From Rubrivivax sp. (GTDB taxonomy: Bacteria; Pseudomonadota; Gammaproteobacteria; Burkholderiales; Burkholderiaceae_C): DNA of 64,000 nt. Positions 29,358 to 37,519 of the stretch are shown one piece after another. Location of the stretch: the NCBI GenBank assembly GCA_019635315.1, contig JAHBZT010000001.1:1100001-1164000 (forward strand), written 5' to 3'. The notes beneath the pieces are model-generated. The model worked only from the letters and a program-made list of their open reading frames with translations, ran no database searches and was not told the DNA's origin. The translations under genes and the position numbers were made by a program. Numbering within the stretch: the stretch's first letter is position 1; each line of letters begins with the position of its first letter.

Positions 29358-30167
29358 ATGATCGTCGACGCCTGGATCCAGCACCCGACCGCGCGGCTGA
29401 TGGCCGAGCCGATCTTCGACAGCCTGCGCCGCTGGACCAGGCGCGACCTGGCGCCGGCCGACGTGCCGGTGGCGGCGACGATCGCCGCGCTGGACGCCGC
29501 CGGCGTGCAGCGCGCGCTGGTCAGCGCCTGGAGCGCGCCCTACCGCTGGCTGATCAGCAACGACGAGGTGGCCGGCTTCGTCGCGCAGGCGCCGGACCGC
29601 CTGGTGGGCGTCGGCGCCGTGGACCTGCGGCGGCCGATGGACGCGGTGCGCGAGGTGCGGCGCTGCGTGCACGAACTGGGCTTCAAGGCCATGCGCATCC
29701 TGCCCTGGCTGTGGGAGATGCCGCCGACCGACCGCCGCTGCTACCCGGTGTATGCCGCGTGCATCGAGGCCGGCGTGCCCATGTGCACGCAAATCGGCCA
29801 TGCCGGCCCGCTGATGGCCAGCGAACCCGGCCGGCCGCTGTACCTGGACCAGGTGGCCTGCGACTTTCCGGAACTGGTCATCGTCGGCGGCCACATCGGT
29901 CACCCCTGGACCGACGAGGCGGTGGCGGTGGCGACCAAGCATGCCAACGTCTACATCGACACCTCGGCCTACGTGCCGCGGCGCTACCCGCCGGCCTTGG
30001 TGGAGTACCTGCGCGGGCACGGGCGCAGAAAGGTGCTGTGGGGCAGCAACCACCCGATGCTGTCGCCGAAGCAGGCGCTGGAGGGGGTGGAGGCGCTGGG
30101 GCTGGACGAGGAGGGTACGCGGTTGTTCCTGGGAGGGAATGCTCAGAGGGTGTTTGGGGTGGGGTGA
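29358..30167 (+). CDS. Amidohydrolase-family (TIM-barrel) protein
   Basis: 269-aa amidohydrolase-2-like barrel protein. [12 protein letters not shown] carries the usual metal-site His and [16 protein letters not shown] matches the late barrel strands. The N-terminal metal motif is DAWIQHP, with the second His but not the first of HxH. The site that is normally SDxP reads GSNHPML, with Asn where the catalytic Asp is expected. It may be a divergent or non-hydrolytic member. It is the last host-like gene before the low-GC island. Confidence 0.8.
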   Translation: MIVDAWIQHPTARLMAEPIFDSLRRWTRRDLAPADVPVAATIAALDAAGVQRALVSAWSAPYRWLISNDEVAGFVAQAPDRLVGVGAVDLRRPMDAVREVRRCVHELGFKAMRILPWLWEMPPTDRRCYPVYAACIEAGVPMCTQIGHAGPLMASEPGRPLYLDQVACDFPELVIVGGHIGHPWTDEAVAVATKHANVYIDTSAYVPRRYPPALVEYLRGHGRRKVLWGSNHPMLSPKQALEGVEALGLDEEGTRLFLGGNAQRVFGVG

Positions 30168-30562
30168 GGGAGCGACTGCTTCAGACTGAACCGAGTCGTT
30201 CGTGGCGCCCGGCCCGAGCGACAGCGACGCTTTTCAGCGGCCATTCGACTGTATTGGCTCGCGACGACCGCTGAGCCTCCGACACCGTGCGTTTGATGGG
30301 CTGTGGTCAGCTCTGACGTGGTCCTTGACATCGGTTTCGTACGTGGCCGACAAGTACACGTCCATCTTCGCCAGCGCCACGTTAGCCATCAGACCATTGG
30401 CGGATTGGACGCACCTGATGCTTGACCGGCACCAAGTCCTTCAGACACGCCGTGCTGAACAGTACAGCGCTTCTTTGCACGCGTCGGCTCCCCGTATCGG
30501 CGGATCATCCTACATCGATCGCCTAGGCGGCAGACTGCGTCGATCGGTACGTCAATGGCCTG
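30168..30562. other. Gene-poor left flank of the SIR2 island
   Basis: A 395-bp stretch between the amidohydrolase stop and the SIR2 gene stop with no supportable gene. GC falls sharply relative to the sequence before 30150. Open frames here (for example 30202-30780 on the plus strand) are low-complexity and lack a ribosome site. I see no tRNA, direct repeat or integrase, so an insertion mechanism cannot be named. Confidence 0.6.
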
Positions 30563-31477
30563 CTAGTTCGACTGGGCCTTCACGCGCGACTCTGCAGCCT
30601 GACGGCACACCTCCATCAGCAGAGGAGGAATGTGGTCAAAGTCGGGGCACTCGAACGAACGAATTCCACGCTCCTCCCACGTCGAGGAGTTCAAGTCCCC
30701 CTTTGCGGTCAAACGGACTCCCCAGTAGTGGTCTGTTCCCTTCGACGGGTGGTCGTTCTGAACCTCAGTCAACATGCTAGTCAGATTGGCATCACTCCCT
30801 GAGAGTCCGAGAAAGACGGGCGTCGTGGATCGCAGGATGTCCGTCTGTCGTTGTCTCCAGAAGTTCTTTGCGTCCCCAACTATCCGGTCGTAGTCCTTCT
30901 GCGTCAGAACGATGCCGGACGTTAACCGTGCCTTCGCCTCCAGCGGCAGCCATCCGTGCGGGTGCAAGACAGAGACATCAGCCCACCCATTCCAAGCAGG
31001 TAGGTTTGCGACTGAGTCGACCACGAAACCTCGCCACCGTAGGTATGTCTCTAGCAAGTCGTCGTAGTTGAACGTGACGACGTTTACCGCCGCGCCTCGA
31101 ACCGATGACATCACCAGCGCCCCTAGAGCAGAGAGCATTGGGTTCTCCACACTCTTCAGGTTGTCGACTGAGAAACTGCTGTACAGCGCCGTTCGTACAT
31201 CGGATGCAAACTTCAGCGGGTCACTTCGATATTTGGGCCTTCCCGCCAGCGTCTCAGCGTCGCGAGTGTTGTCTTTCGCTGCGGGTCTCGTTTCCCCGGC
31301 AATCGTGTAGAGGCGATCAAGCAACTCACCCCACTGCGGCAGCTTGAATGCGGTGGAAACGCCCGCGCCAAGGAACACCGATAGCCTGCGCTGGCTCAGG
31401 CGCTTAGCAAGCAGATTCCGAATCTTGTTAGCGTTGTTCCAGTCGTCGGGTGAACTCAGGCTTCCGACTTTGGTCAT
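30563..31477 (-). CDS. SIR2-domain protein of a putative defence operon
   Basis: 304-aa SIR2-like protein. NAD-site landmarks are visible: VFLGAGVS at residues 34-41, VVTFNYDDLLE at 133-143 (the TxNYD motif), LHPHGW at 171-176 and VFLGLSGSD at 221-229. In bacterial immunity such domains typically deplete NAD+ when phage is sensed; this is family knowledge, not shown here. The deacetylase zinc site is absent, as in the defence-type SIR2 group. Its ATG overlaps the stop of the 220-aa gene (ATGA). GC is well below the host average. It is the likely toxic effector. Confidence 0.87.
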   Translation of the reverse strand: MTKVGSLSSPDDWNNANKIRNLLAKRLSQRRLSVFLGAGVSTAFKLPQWGELLDRLYTIAGETRPAAKDNTRDAETLAGRPKYRSDPLKFASDVRTALYSSFSVDNLKSVENPMLSALGALVMSSVRGAAVNVVTFNYDDLLETYLRWRGFVVDSVANLPAWNGWADVSVLHPHGWLPLEAKARLTSGIVLTQKDYDRIVGDAKNFWRQRQTDILRSTTPVFLGLSGSDANLTSMLTEVQNDHPSKGTDHYWGVRLTAKGDLNSSTWEERGIRSFECPDFDHIPPLLMEVCRQAAESRVKAQSN

Positions 31478-32136
31478 GTGCTGCTACTCCAAGAAATCGC
31501 GCTTAACCCCGTCAGGTACTTCAAAAGCCGATCGGTCTGGTCAAGGTGAGACAGGCCGCGGTAGTAGAGGCTCACCTCGCCTTGGGAGCCGATGCTCGCG
31601 ATCTCTCGGTCGACCTTCGTGTCGCGCAGGCTAATTCGGAACGGCCCGATTCGATTGCGAATGTCGTGGAAGAACTTTGCGTCGGCAATGTCGTCTCCCC
31701 AGAGGCCGATCGTGCGCAGCGAGCGTCCATAGCCCTCTAGAGAGCCAAACAACAGGCCCATTCGATACTCCCTGCCGTCTGCGCCAGCCTCGGTCAGGTT
31801 GTCGACGATGCTCCCAACATTGACTCGAGGAAACTCCGTTACCGCATCAAGGCGAGTTTGGCGAAAGAACGCCTGGACAACCATTGCATGCGACGACATG
31901 ACGATAAAGCGGTCGCTGGACTGACGTAGGATGAAGGGGTAGTCCGGAATGGAAGCCGTCGGGCCAGAGTGGTCCGTGCGGACAATGGCCTTGGATCGCC
32001 ACTGAAAGCTGTACCACCTGTTCTCTCTCACTGCCTCGAGGTCGCTGACAGACCTCAGTCGCGAGAGCACGTCAACAGGCCTCTCCTTGTGAAGGAACCG
32101 CGCAAGATTGCCGGCATAGACTTGCTTGTTAAGCAT
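31474..32136 (-). CDS. Unknown protein of the SIR2 operon
   Basis: 220-aa protein, family not recognised. I set the start at 32136 (MLNKQVYAGNLARFLHKERP) because it overlaps the end of the upstream 630-aa gene by 8 bp (ATGCTTAA), whereas upstream starts would run deep into that gene. No membrane segment or signal peptide. Mixed alpha/beta pattern with many aromatic and basic residues (FQWRSKAIVRTDH, SIPDYPFILRQSSDRFIVMS, MGLLFGSLEGYGRSLRTIG). Its stop overlaps the SIR2 start. It may be an adaptor, inhibitor or sensor for the SIR2 protein. Confidence 0.8.
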   Translation of the reverse strand: MLNKQVYAGNLARFLHKERPVDVLSRLRSVSDLEAVRENRWYSFQWRSKAIVRTDHSGPTASIPDYPFILRQSSDRFIVMSSHAMVVQAFFRQTRLDAVTEFPRVNVGSIVDNLTEAGADGREYRMGLLFGSLEGYGRSLRTIGLWGDDIADAKFFHDIRNRIGPFRISLRDTKVDREIASIGSQGEVSLYYRGLSHLDQTDRLLKYLTGLSAISWSSST

Positions 32137-34021
32137 TACGAGTCGCTGCGTCTTCAACAAAGGCGAGCTGTGTGAGCACCCATAGCGATTTGGCCATGCT
32201 GGGGTCTTCGTGCTTTGCCGCTTCGGCGATGAAGGCGAGCGGGTTCTGAACTGGTCTATTCGCTTCAAACACCCGAGAGCGCAGACCGGCCGCACGCTTG
32301 CGTTCCCGACTGCTGGAAGGTGGTTTTGTGAGAAAGGCACGCACCGCATCTGGTGAGTACATGGCCACCTTGGCGAACTTGGCCAAGAAGAGCCTGTTGT
32401 CCAGTACCTCCCGGAAGTATTGTTCATCCCGGTCAAGGGTTTCGAAGGCAAGTTCGATGTACTGCTGATCCTTAATCTTGCTCTGAAGGCCCTCGAGCTG
32501 CTCGCGCAGCTGCGCGATGCAGACGTCGTTGCAGTTCTTTACTGAGAGGTTCGAGAACTGAAGTGCGAACAGGCTACGGGTGATGTAGTTTGGTATCCGG
32601 GACTGAATACTAGGGATTACATCCCAGCTGGACCAGATTGAGCGCAAATATGCTTCTCTGTCCTGGTTGTAGAAATAGATGTAGTCAAACAGATGCGCAA
32701 GAAGTTCGGAGATGTCTTGGTAGTGTCTGGCAACAACCTGCCCTGCGTCGACGTTCAACTCTGCCCCGTCTGCAAGTTGTCTGCTCTCCCACTCAAGGCG
32801 GCTACAGGCCTCAATGAACAACTCCTGGACGCGCTCGAAGAGGTTGGATGGCCCGATCCGCCCGGAGTTGATCGCCTCCATCTTGGTCTGCCACTCTGTG
32901 GAGTCGATGTCCCCGTCGAGGACTGCGGAGATGATGCGTTCGACCAGTACGTGAGACAACTCGTGAGTGATTGTTTGGAGCGACCATGCGTACGTATTTG
33001 CACCGTACAGCACTTCTAAAGGCGCGCTTAAGGTGAAAGTCGTGCTCTTGAAGCCATCTCTGCCGCTGTAGTAGACGACAAGCGGCAGTCGGGCAGCGTC
33101 CGCATGCTCCTGCCTTGGACTAGCGGCAGGAAGTTCGGCGGTGGTCCACCACTGGTCCGCGGCTTTGATGTTGGACAGCTTGTCGGGTGTTGCTGGGACA
33201 AGCCGAAGGCCCTCGATCCGGTCGAGGAAAGCCGCTTCTGCGGCAGCCTTCTCCACTTGTTGTCGGACATTTAGGAGTGCCTTGGACGCGACGCCGATTC
33301 CCAGCAGCGAGTGGGTCCAGAAGTGGCACTCAGTGCCGAGAATTGGGGAGGTGCCCGCGAATGTCTGCGATGAGAAGCGCGAAAGCGCGGCATTGACGTT
33401 GATTAGCCACTGCAGCTTTCGGATGCTATGAACATTCAGTGTGCGAAGCTGCTTTTCAAACACATCCTCAAATGCGGCAAGCTCGTCAGCGACCTCAGGG
33501 AGATAGGCATGAGCCCGTGCCTTGGCGACGGCAGTGAGCGTTTGGTACTCATCTGTCGCGGATCTCAGTCGCACCGGCAGTGAAAGCTGCCGGACCTTGA
33601 CCGCGGGAAAGCGCTTCTGCAACTGAGGCGAAACGTCGACGCTGGTCAGCGTGTTACCGACAAGCGTCCACAGTTCCCATGGTGCGTGTGCTCTATTGGC
33701 AAGGAGGCGCTTTAGGGCCTGCTTCTCGTCTGCGGTGGCCGCAAACAGCACGACGTTGAATATGCCAAAGGATAGAAAGGATCGGACGCCAGGGGGCAGT
33801 TCTTCCGGGCGCATTGGCCCGAGGAAGCACAACTGTGTCTCCTTTCGGCCGGTCAGTGACGGGGGCGTCGCAGAATCAAGGGCGAAGATTGGGCTGGATC
33901 GTGTCGCGGCTCCCCAGTTCCTTAGGGCGGCTCGAACGTCAGCCTCCACGGACACCGTGAAGTTCGCCTTCACGGTTTCGCGGCTCACAACGAGGATGTA
34001 CTCGCTGCCGATGCGGGACAT
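32129..34021 (-). CDS. Large HELSH-motif putative metallopeptidase of the SIR2 operon
   Basis: 630-aa cytoplasmic protein with no family that I recognise. Residues 351-358 read ITHELSHV, an HExxH zinc-peptidase motif (His353, Glu354, His357). Glu439 in DISELLAHLFDYIYFY is a plausible third zinc ligand about 82 residues later. The N-terminal ~150 residues look like a separate alpha/beta domain (EYILVVSRETVKANF, FGIFNVVLFAATADEKQALK); residues ~160-290 are helical. The C-terminal ~190 residues are helical and charged. The ATG at 34021 lies 15 bp after the stop of the 73-aa gene. It could be a protease sensor or activator working with the SIR2 effector. Peptidase activity is inferred from the motif alone. 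Confidence 0.82.
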   Translation of the reverse strand: MSRIGSEYILVVSRETVKANFTVSVEADVRAALRNWGAATRSSPIFALDSATPPSLTGRKETQLCFLGPMRPEELPPGVRSFLSFGIFNVVLFAATADEKQALKRLLANRAHAPWELWTLVGNTLTSVDVSPQLQKRFPAVKVRQLSLPVRLRSATDEYQTLTAVAKARAHAYLPEVADELAAFEDVFEKQLRTLNVHSIRKLQWLINVNAALSRFSSQTFAGTSPILGTECHFWTHSLLGIGVASKALLNVRQQVEKAAAEAAFLDRIEGLRLVPATPDKLSNIKAADQWWTTAELPAASPRQEHADAARLPLVVYYSGRDGFKSTTFTLSAPLEVLYGANTYAWSLQTITHELSHVLVERIISAVLDGDIDSTEWQTKMEAINSGRIGPSNLFERVQELFIEACSRLEWESRQLADGAELNVDAGQVVARHYQDISELLAHLFDYIYFYNQDREAYLRSIWSSWDVIPSIQSRIPNYITRSLFALQFSNLSVKNCNDVCIAQLREQLEGLQSKIKDQQYIELAFETLDRDEQYFREVLDNRLFLAKFAKVAMYSPDAVRAFLTKPPSSSRERKRAAGLRSRVFEANRPVQNPLAFIAEAAKHEDPSMAKSLWVLTQLAFVEDAATRNA

Positions 34022-34036
34022 CGGTGATGCCCGTCG

Positions 34037-34258
34037 CTATCGGCTCAGGATCTCACCAGTTTCCGGATCTCGGACGAAGCGAAACGACAACTGTCCGGGC
34101 CGCTTCCCCTTGGGCAGGGTCGTGCGCGAACGACTGGCGACGACGGCCTCGGCCGGGCCCGTCATCGCGTGCGAGTCATGGTCGAAGTGACCCGACTGCC
34201 GGACGCCGACACGGTCCTGCAGAACGAGTACGCGAGCGAGAGTGTCGTTGGTTGCCAC
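34037..34258 (-). CDS. Small first gene of the SIR2 operon
   Basis: 73-aa protein starting with GTG at 34258, with a strong GGGGAGG about 8 bp upstream; this supports it as a real gene although it is short. It reads MATNDTLARVLVLQDRVGVR at the start, FDHDSHAMTGPAEAV in the middle and SFRFVRDPETGEILSR at the end, and is rather basic. No family recognised. It leads the four-gene minus-strand operon and could be a regulator, inhibitor or small sensor. Confidence 0.7.
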   Translation of the reverse strand: MATNDTLARVLVLQDRVGVRQSGHFDHDSHAMTGPAEAVVASRSRTTLPKGKRPGQLSFRFVRDPETGEILSR

Positions 34259-34612
34259 GGTAGCCGCCTCCCCGATGTGTCACTTTTTTGCGCAGTCTAG
34301 CGACGGCTGGAGAAGAGGGAACCTGGGATTTTACCAGTTCGAGCCTTCGAATCAAGATTTGGAAGGTGACACGGCCCTGCTTGGGAGCAGATGTCACACA
34401 AGCTTAGGCTGGTCGAGTCCACCGCGCTGGCGATGCTCGGTCGTCCACGATTGCGGGTCGGCGCCGTGGCAACTTCGACGTCAGCTGGCCCGCCCGTTGC
34501 CGACGATCGTGGCGGTGCCGGACCCTGATCTGTCGGTCAGCTTGATGGCGGTCACCGCGAGTGGGGGGCGTCGGAGCGACTGGCAGCTCCCGCTGCAAGG
34601 CGGTCCATCAGC
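34259..34612. promoter_or_regulatory. Right flank and promoter region of the SIR2 island
   Basis: 354 bp between the SIR2 operon start and the end of the next host gene. No gene I can support. GC is below host average in 34261-34400, with T-runs (CACTTTTTTG) and an inverted repeat at 34366-34397. The promoter for the minus-strand operon should lie near 34265-34330. GC returns to host level by about 34600. Confidence 0.55.
34366..34397. promoter_or_regulatory. GTGACA/TGTCAC inverted repeat, possible operator
   Basis: GTGACA at 34366-34371 and TGTCAC at 34392-34397 are complementary with a 20-base spacer. A further GTGTCAC lies at 34277-34283, nearer the operon start. Three copies of the same hexamer within 120 bp upstream of the SIR2 operon suggest a regulator site, but hexamers this short can occur by chance. 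Confidence 0.3.
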
Positions 34613-34870
34613 CTACATCCGCGGCACTCGCTGCCGATGATTCCCCACGTTGTCCCCCTGAATCCTCGCCGCCCGCGTCCCGCGAACCTCGTCAACCTTC
34701 CGGTCCCCCTCCGCCCCCGACAAAGCCAGCACCTCCACCGCCGTCTCGTGCTCGAACGCATGCGACTTGTCGGTATTGCGGTAATGCCGGTAGATGAGCC
34801 AGTAGAAACCGGCGGCACTCGCCGGCCCCAGCGCCAGGAGAAACAGGATGGTGTCGCCGTCGAGGTCCAT
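34613..34870 (-). CDS. Small membrane protein of the SPFH/zinc-ribbon operon
   Basis: 85-aa protein with one membrane helix near the N-terminus (TILFLLALGPASAAGFYWLI) followed by a charged cytoplasmic tail (YRHYRNTDKSHAFEHETAVE). No family recognised. ATG at 34870, 5 bp after the stop of the zinc-ribbon gene, so the three genes 37413-34613 form one operon. It probably anchors or partners with the zinc-ribbon and SPFH proteins. Confidence 0.75.
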   Translation of the reverse strand: MDLDGDTILFLLALGPASAAGFYWLIYRHYRNTDKSHAFEHETAVEVLALSGAEGDRKVDEVRGTRAARIQGDNVGNHRQRVPRM

Positions 34871-34875
34871 GCCGG

Positions 34876-36216
34876 TCACCGCGCGATGAACCACAACACC
34901 AGCGCCTCGACCACCGTGCCCAGGCTCAGCGCCGCCAGCAGCAGCTTCCACTTCTGCACCGGCACGCTGCCCATCGTCTCCCCGGTGCGTCCGTTCACCG
35001 CGATGTAGTGCAGCATGCCGCTTCCCGGGCGGCCATCCGGCCCGGGCTGGTGGTACGAGTACAGCCACACAGGCAGCAGCATCGCCACCCAGCGCGTGCC
35101 CTTCAGGTCCATGCGCTCGCGCTCCCAGCGCACACCGCGGTCGTAGCGCTGCACGCTGGGCTGCATCTTCGCGCGCGCGATGGAAAGCATCTGCTCCTGC
35201 AGCCGCGGCAGCAGGTGCTGCACGTCGCGGTCGCGCTTCTCCGACGTGTAGCCCACCAGGTAGCTGGCATTCCACTTCACCGCATTCTTGGTGTCGAAGG
35301 GCAGGATGGTGTTGATGACGTTGTGCGTGTTGCGGCTGGTGTCCAGGTTGCCGCGCTTGGCGCTGCTCTCCAGCGTCAGGTCGTCCACCGTGAAGTCCAC
35401 GTGGCGCTGCACGCTGTAGACGTCGGCGTCGTAGTAGGTGGTCTTGTTCTTGCCCTGGCCGCGCGTATAGCGGCGGGTCTGGATCTCGCCGCGGCCCGCC
35501 GCGTCGGCACTGCCGCGCGCGTCCACCACCATGTAGGGCAGGTAGACGCCGACCACGTTCTCGGGCGTGAACTGGTCCTTGAAGTCCTTCAGCGCGAACA
35601 GGCGCCGCTTTTCGACGAACTGGCGGATGCGCGCCACCGCGTCGTCCTTCTCGATGTGAAACGGCAGCACCGCGTCGGGCACCGCGCCGTTGGCGATCTG
35701 CTCGTTGACGCCCAGCACGTGCCGGCACCAGTGGCAGCGCGCGGTCATCGTGGTCTCGGTGTTGATCACCACCTCGGCGCCGCAGCCGCCGCACTTGTAG
35801 CTGCGCAGGTGCTCGGCGTCGGCCGCGATGTCGCGCGCGCCGGAAGCGACCTGCGTGCCGCGCAGCTCGGCAATGCCCTCGCCCAGCCCGAAGGCTTCCT
35901 CCACCCGCGTGGCCGCCCATTCGTGGCGGCAGTACAGGCAGACCAGCCGGTCGGTGCCCGCGCGGTGCCGCACCTCGGTGGAGCCGCAGCGCGGGCAGGG
36001 GTTGAGCCCGTCGCGCAGTTCCTTCGCCGCGGTGTCGATCGTCGGCGGGTCGGGGGCCAGCAGCTCGTCGCGCACCGGCTTCGGTAACTGCTCCAGCTGC
36101 TGCGGGTCCAGTGGCGACGGTCCCGCCTGGCCTGGCCGGGGCGGCTGGTCCTGCGGCGACCCGGTCCCGGCGGGCCAGGCCGGCCCGGCTGCCGCGGGCG
36201 GCGGGCTGGGTGACAT
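34876..36216 (-). CDS. Zinc-ribbon membrane-associated protein, partner of an SPFH protein
   Basis: 446-aa protein: Pro/Gly-rich N-terminus, two zinc ribbons (CPRCGSTEV with CLYCRHEW around residues 74-100; CGGCGAEV with CHWCRHV around 141-165), a beta-rich central region, and a C-terminal hydrophobic helix (LLLAALSLGTVVEALVLWFI). TFIIB-type ribbon proteins like this sit next to SPFH/virion-core-like proteins in many bacteria. It begins 15 bp after the SPFH gene. The role is not known; possible membrane stress or phage-related scaffolding. Confidence 0.8.
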   Translation of the reverse strand: MSPSPPPAAAGPAWPAGTGSPQDQPPRPGQAGPSPLDPQQLEQLPKPVRDELLAPDPPTIDTAAKELRDGLNPCPRCGSTEVRHRAGTDRLVCLYCRHEWAATRVEEAFGLGEGIAELRGTQVASGARDIAADAEHLRSYKCGGCGAEVVINTETTMTARCHWCRHVLGVNEQIANGAVPDAVLPFHIEKDDAVARIRQFVEKRRLFALKDFKDQFTPENVVGVYLPYMVVDARGSADAAGRGEIQTRRYTRGQGKNKTTYYDADVYSVQRHVDFTVDDLTLESSAKRGNLDTSRNTHNVINTILPFDTKNAVKWNASYLVGYTSEKRDRDVQHLLPRLQEQMLSIARAKMQPSVQRYDRGVRWERERMDLKGTRWVAMLLPVWLYSYHQPGPDGRPGSGMLHYIAVNGRTGETMGSVPVQKWKLLLAALSLGTVVEALVLWFIAR

Positions 36217-36231
36217 GCGCGGCGCCGCGCC

Positions 36232-37413
36232 CTACAGGCCCAGGGCCTTGGCCTTGACCGCGTCGTAGTCGGCCTGCGTGATGAGGCCGGCGTCCAGCAT
36301 CTGCTTGGCCCGCGTCAGGCGGGCGACGGGGTCGTCGGCGGCCGCGGCCGGTGCGGTCGATGCGGCGGGCGCGGCCGGCGCAGGTGCCACCGGCTGCTGC
36401 AGCCCGGCCAGGCCGCCCAGGCTGCCGGCGGCGATGCCCATGCCCATCACGCCGCCGACGCCGGCATTCTCGCCCGCGGCCTGGATGCCGGCCGCCACCG
36501 AAGCCTGCAGGTTGCTGTTGCCGCGGGCGCCGGCCAGCGCGTCGGCGCGCTGCACGGTCTTCAGCAGCTCGCGGCTCGCCGCGTCGTATTCGATCGAGAC
36601 GATGGCGGTCTTGACGATGACCAGCCCGCGGTCGGTCTTCCAGCGGTAGGCGCGCTCCACCGCCTCCGACAGGCTGGCGGCAAAGCCGACGGCGTCCTGC
36701 TGGATGCGCGTGATGCGGTTGCCCTTGGCCGGGTCGTTGGTATACAGGCTGAAGGCCGGCGCCAGCGAGCCGACGACCTCGTTGAACAGCTGGCTGGCCG
36801 CGGCGTTGTCGAGGTCGGTGAAGTCGAAGACCTTGCCCGGCTGCAGGTAGCTGGCGGGCACGAAGCTCTTGACGAAGCGGATCGGGTCGGCAATCTGCAG
36901 CGTATAGCTGCCGCGCGTGATGGCGCCCACCTGCGCATTCAGGTAGCCGTCGTCCCAGTAGATCTCGGACTGCGTGCCGAAGCGGTTGTCCGGCAGCTCC
37001 TTCAGCGATACGAAGAAGGCCGCCTGCTGCGCCCCGGGCTGGCCGCCGAACTTGAAGCGCTCCCAGCTCTGCAGCACCAGCGACTCGAACAGCCCGCCGC
37101 CGCTGAAGATGGACTTCGACTGCAGGTCGTTGGACTGCCACTCGTAGGCGCCGGCCTCGGCCGCGAAGGCGGTGATGGCGCCGTCCTGCATCAGCAGCAG
37201 GCCGTAGCCTTCGGGCACCACGATGCGCGAGCCGTTGGTGATGATGTTCGCCGAGCCGCGCACGTTGGAGCCGCGGCCGGCATTGGTGCCTCGCGGCACC
37301 GCCGCGAACAGCGCCGCCGTCGCCGGCAGGCCGTCGGGCACCGTGTAGAAGTCCTTCCACTGGTCGGCCAGCGAACCGCCGATCGAACCAACCGCTGCCT
37401 GGATGAGGCCCAT
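36232..37413 (-). CDS. SPFH-domain protein with C-terminal SHOCT
   Basis: 393-aa SPFH (band-7/virion core-like) protein. I chose the ATG at 37413 (MGLIQAAVGSIGGSLADQWK) because AAGGAG lies about 6 bp upstream. The SPFH domain occupies about residues 35-290 (IVVPEGYGLLLMQDG, KFGGQPGAQQAAFFVSL). A Gly/Ala-rich linker follows, and the last ~35 residues (ARLTRAKQMLDAGLITQADY) form a SHOCT module. It leads the operon with the zinc-ribbon and small membrane proteins; likely a membrane-associated oligomer. Confidence 0.88.
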   Translation of the reverse strand: MGLIQAAVGSIGGSLADQWKDFYTVPDGLPATAALFAAVPRGTNAGRGSNVRGSANIITNGSRIVVPEGYGLLLMQDGAITAFAAEAGAYEWQSNDLQSKSIFSGGGLFESLVLQSWERFKFGGQPGAQQAAFFVSLKELPDNRFGTQSEIYWDDGYLNAQVGAITRGSYTLQIADPIRFVKSFVPASYLQPGKVFDFTDLDNAAASQLFNEVVGSLAPAFSLYTNDPAKGNRITRIQQDAVGFAASLSEAVERAYRWKTDRGLVIVKTAIVSIEYDAASRELLKTVQRADALAGARGNSNLQASVAAGIQAAGENAGVGGVMGMGIAAGSLGGLAGLQQPVAPAPAAPAASTAPAAAADDPVARLTRAKQMLDAGLITQADYDAVKAKALGL

Positions 37414-37519
37414 GATGCTCCTTCGCGAGTGCGTGGCCGGGTAGGGGCCGCCCTCGTGGGGCGGGCCGGCAAAAAGCATAGCCGACTGCGGGACCGGCGG
37501 GCGGTGGCCGTGTGGCGCG

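Noticed and set aside
30202-30780. 192-codon plus-strand frame in the island's left flank
   Set aside because: Overlaps the SIR2 gene antisense, has no ribosome site and no protein-like pattern.
34242-34640. 132-codon plus-strand frame upstream of the SIR2 operon
   Set aside because: Overlaps the small GTG-started gene and promoter region; composition not protein-like.
30143-34640. Island as an integrated prophage or transposon
   Set aside because: No integrase, transposase, tail or head gene, and no flanking direct repeat seen.
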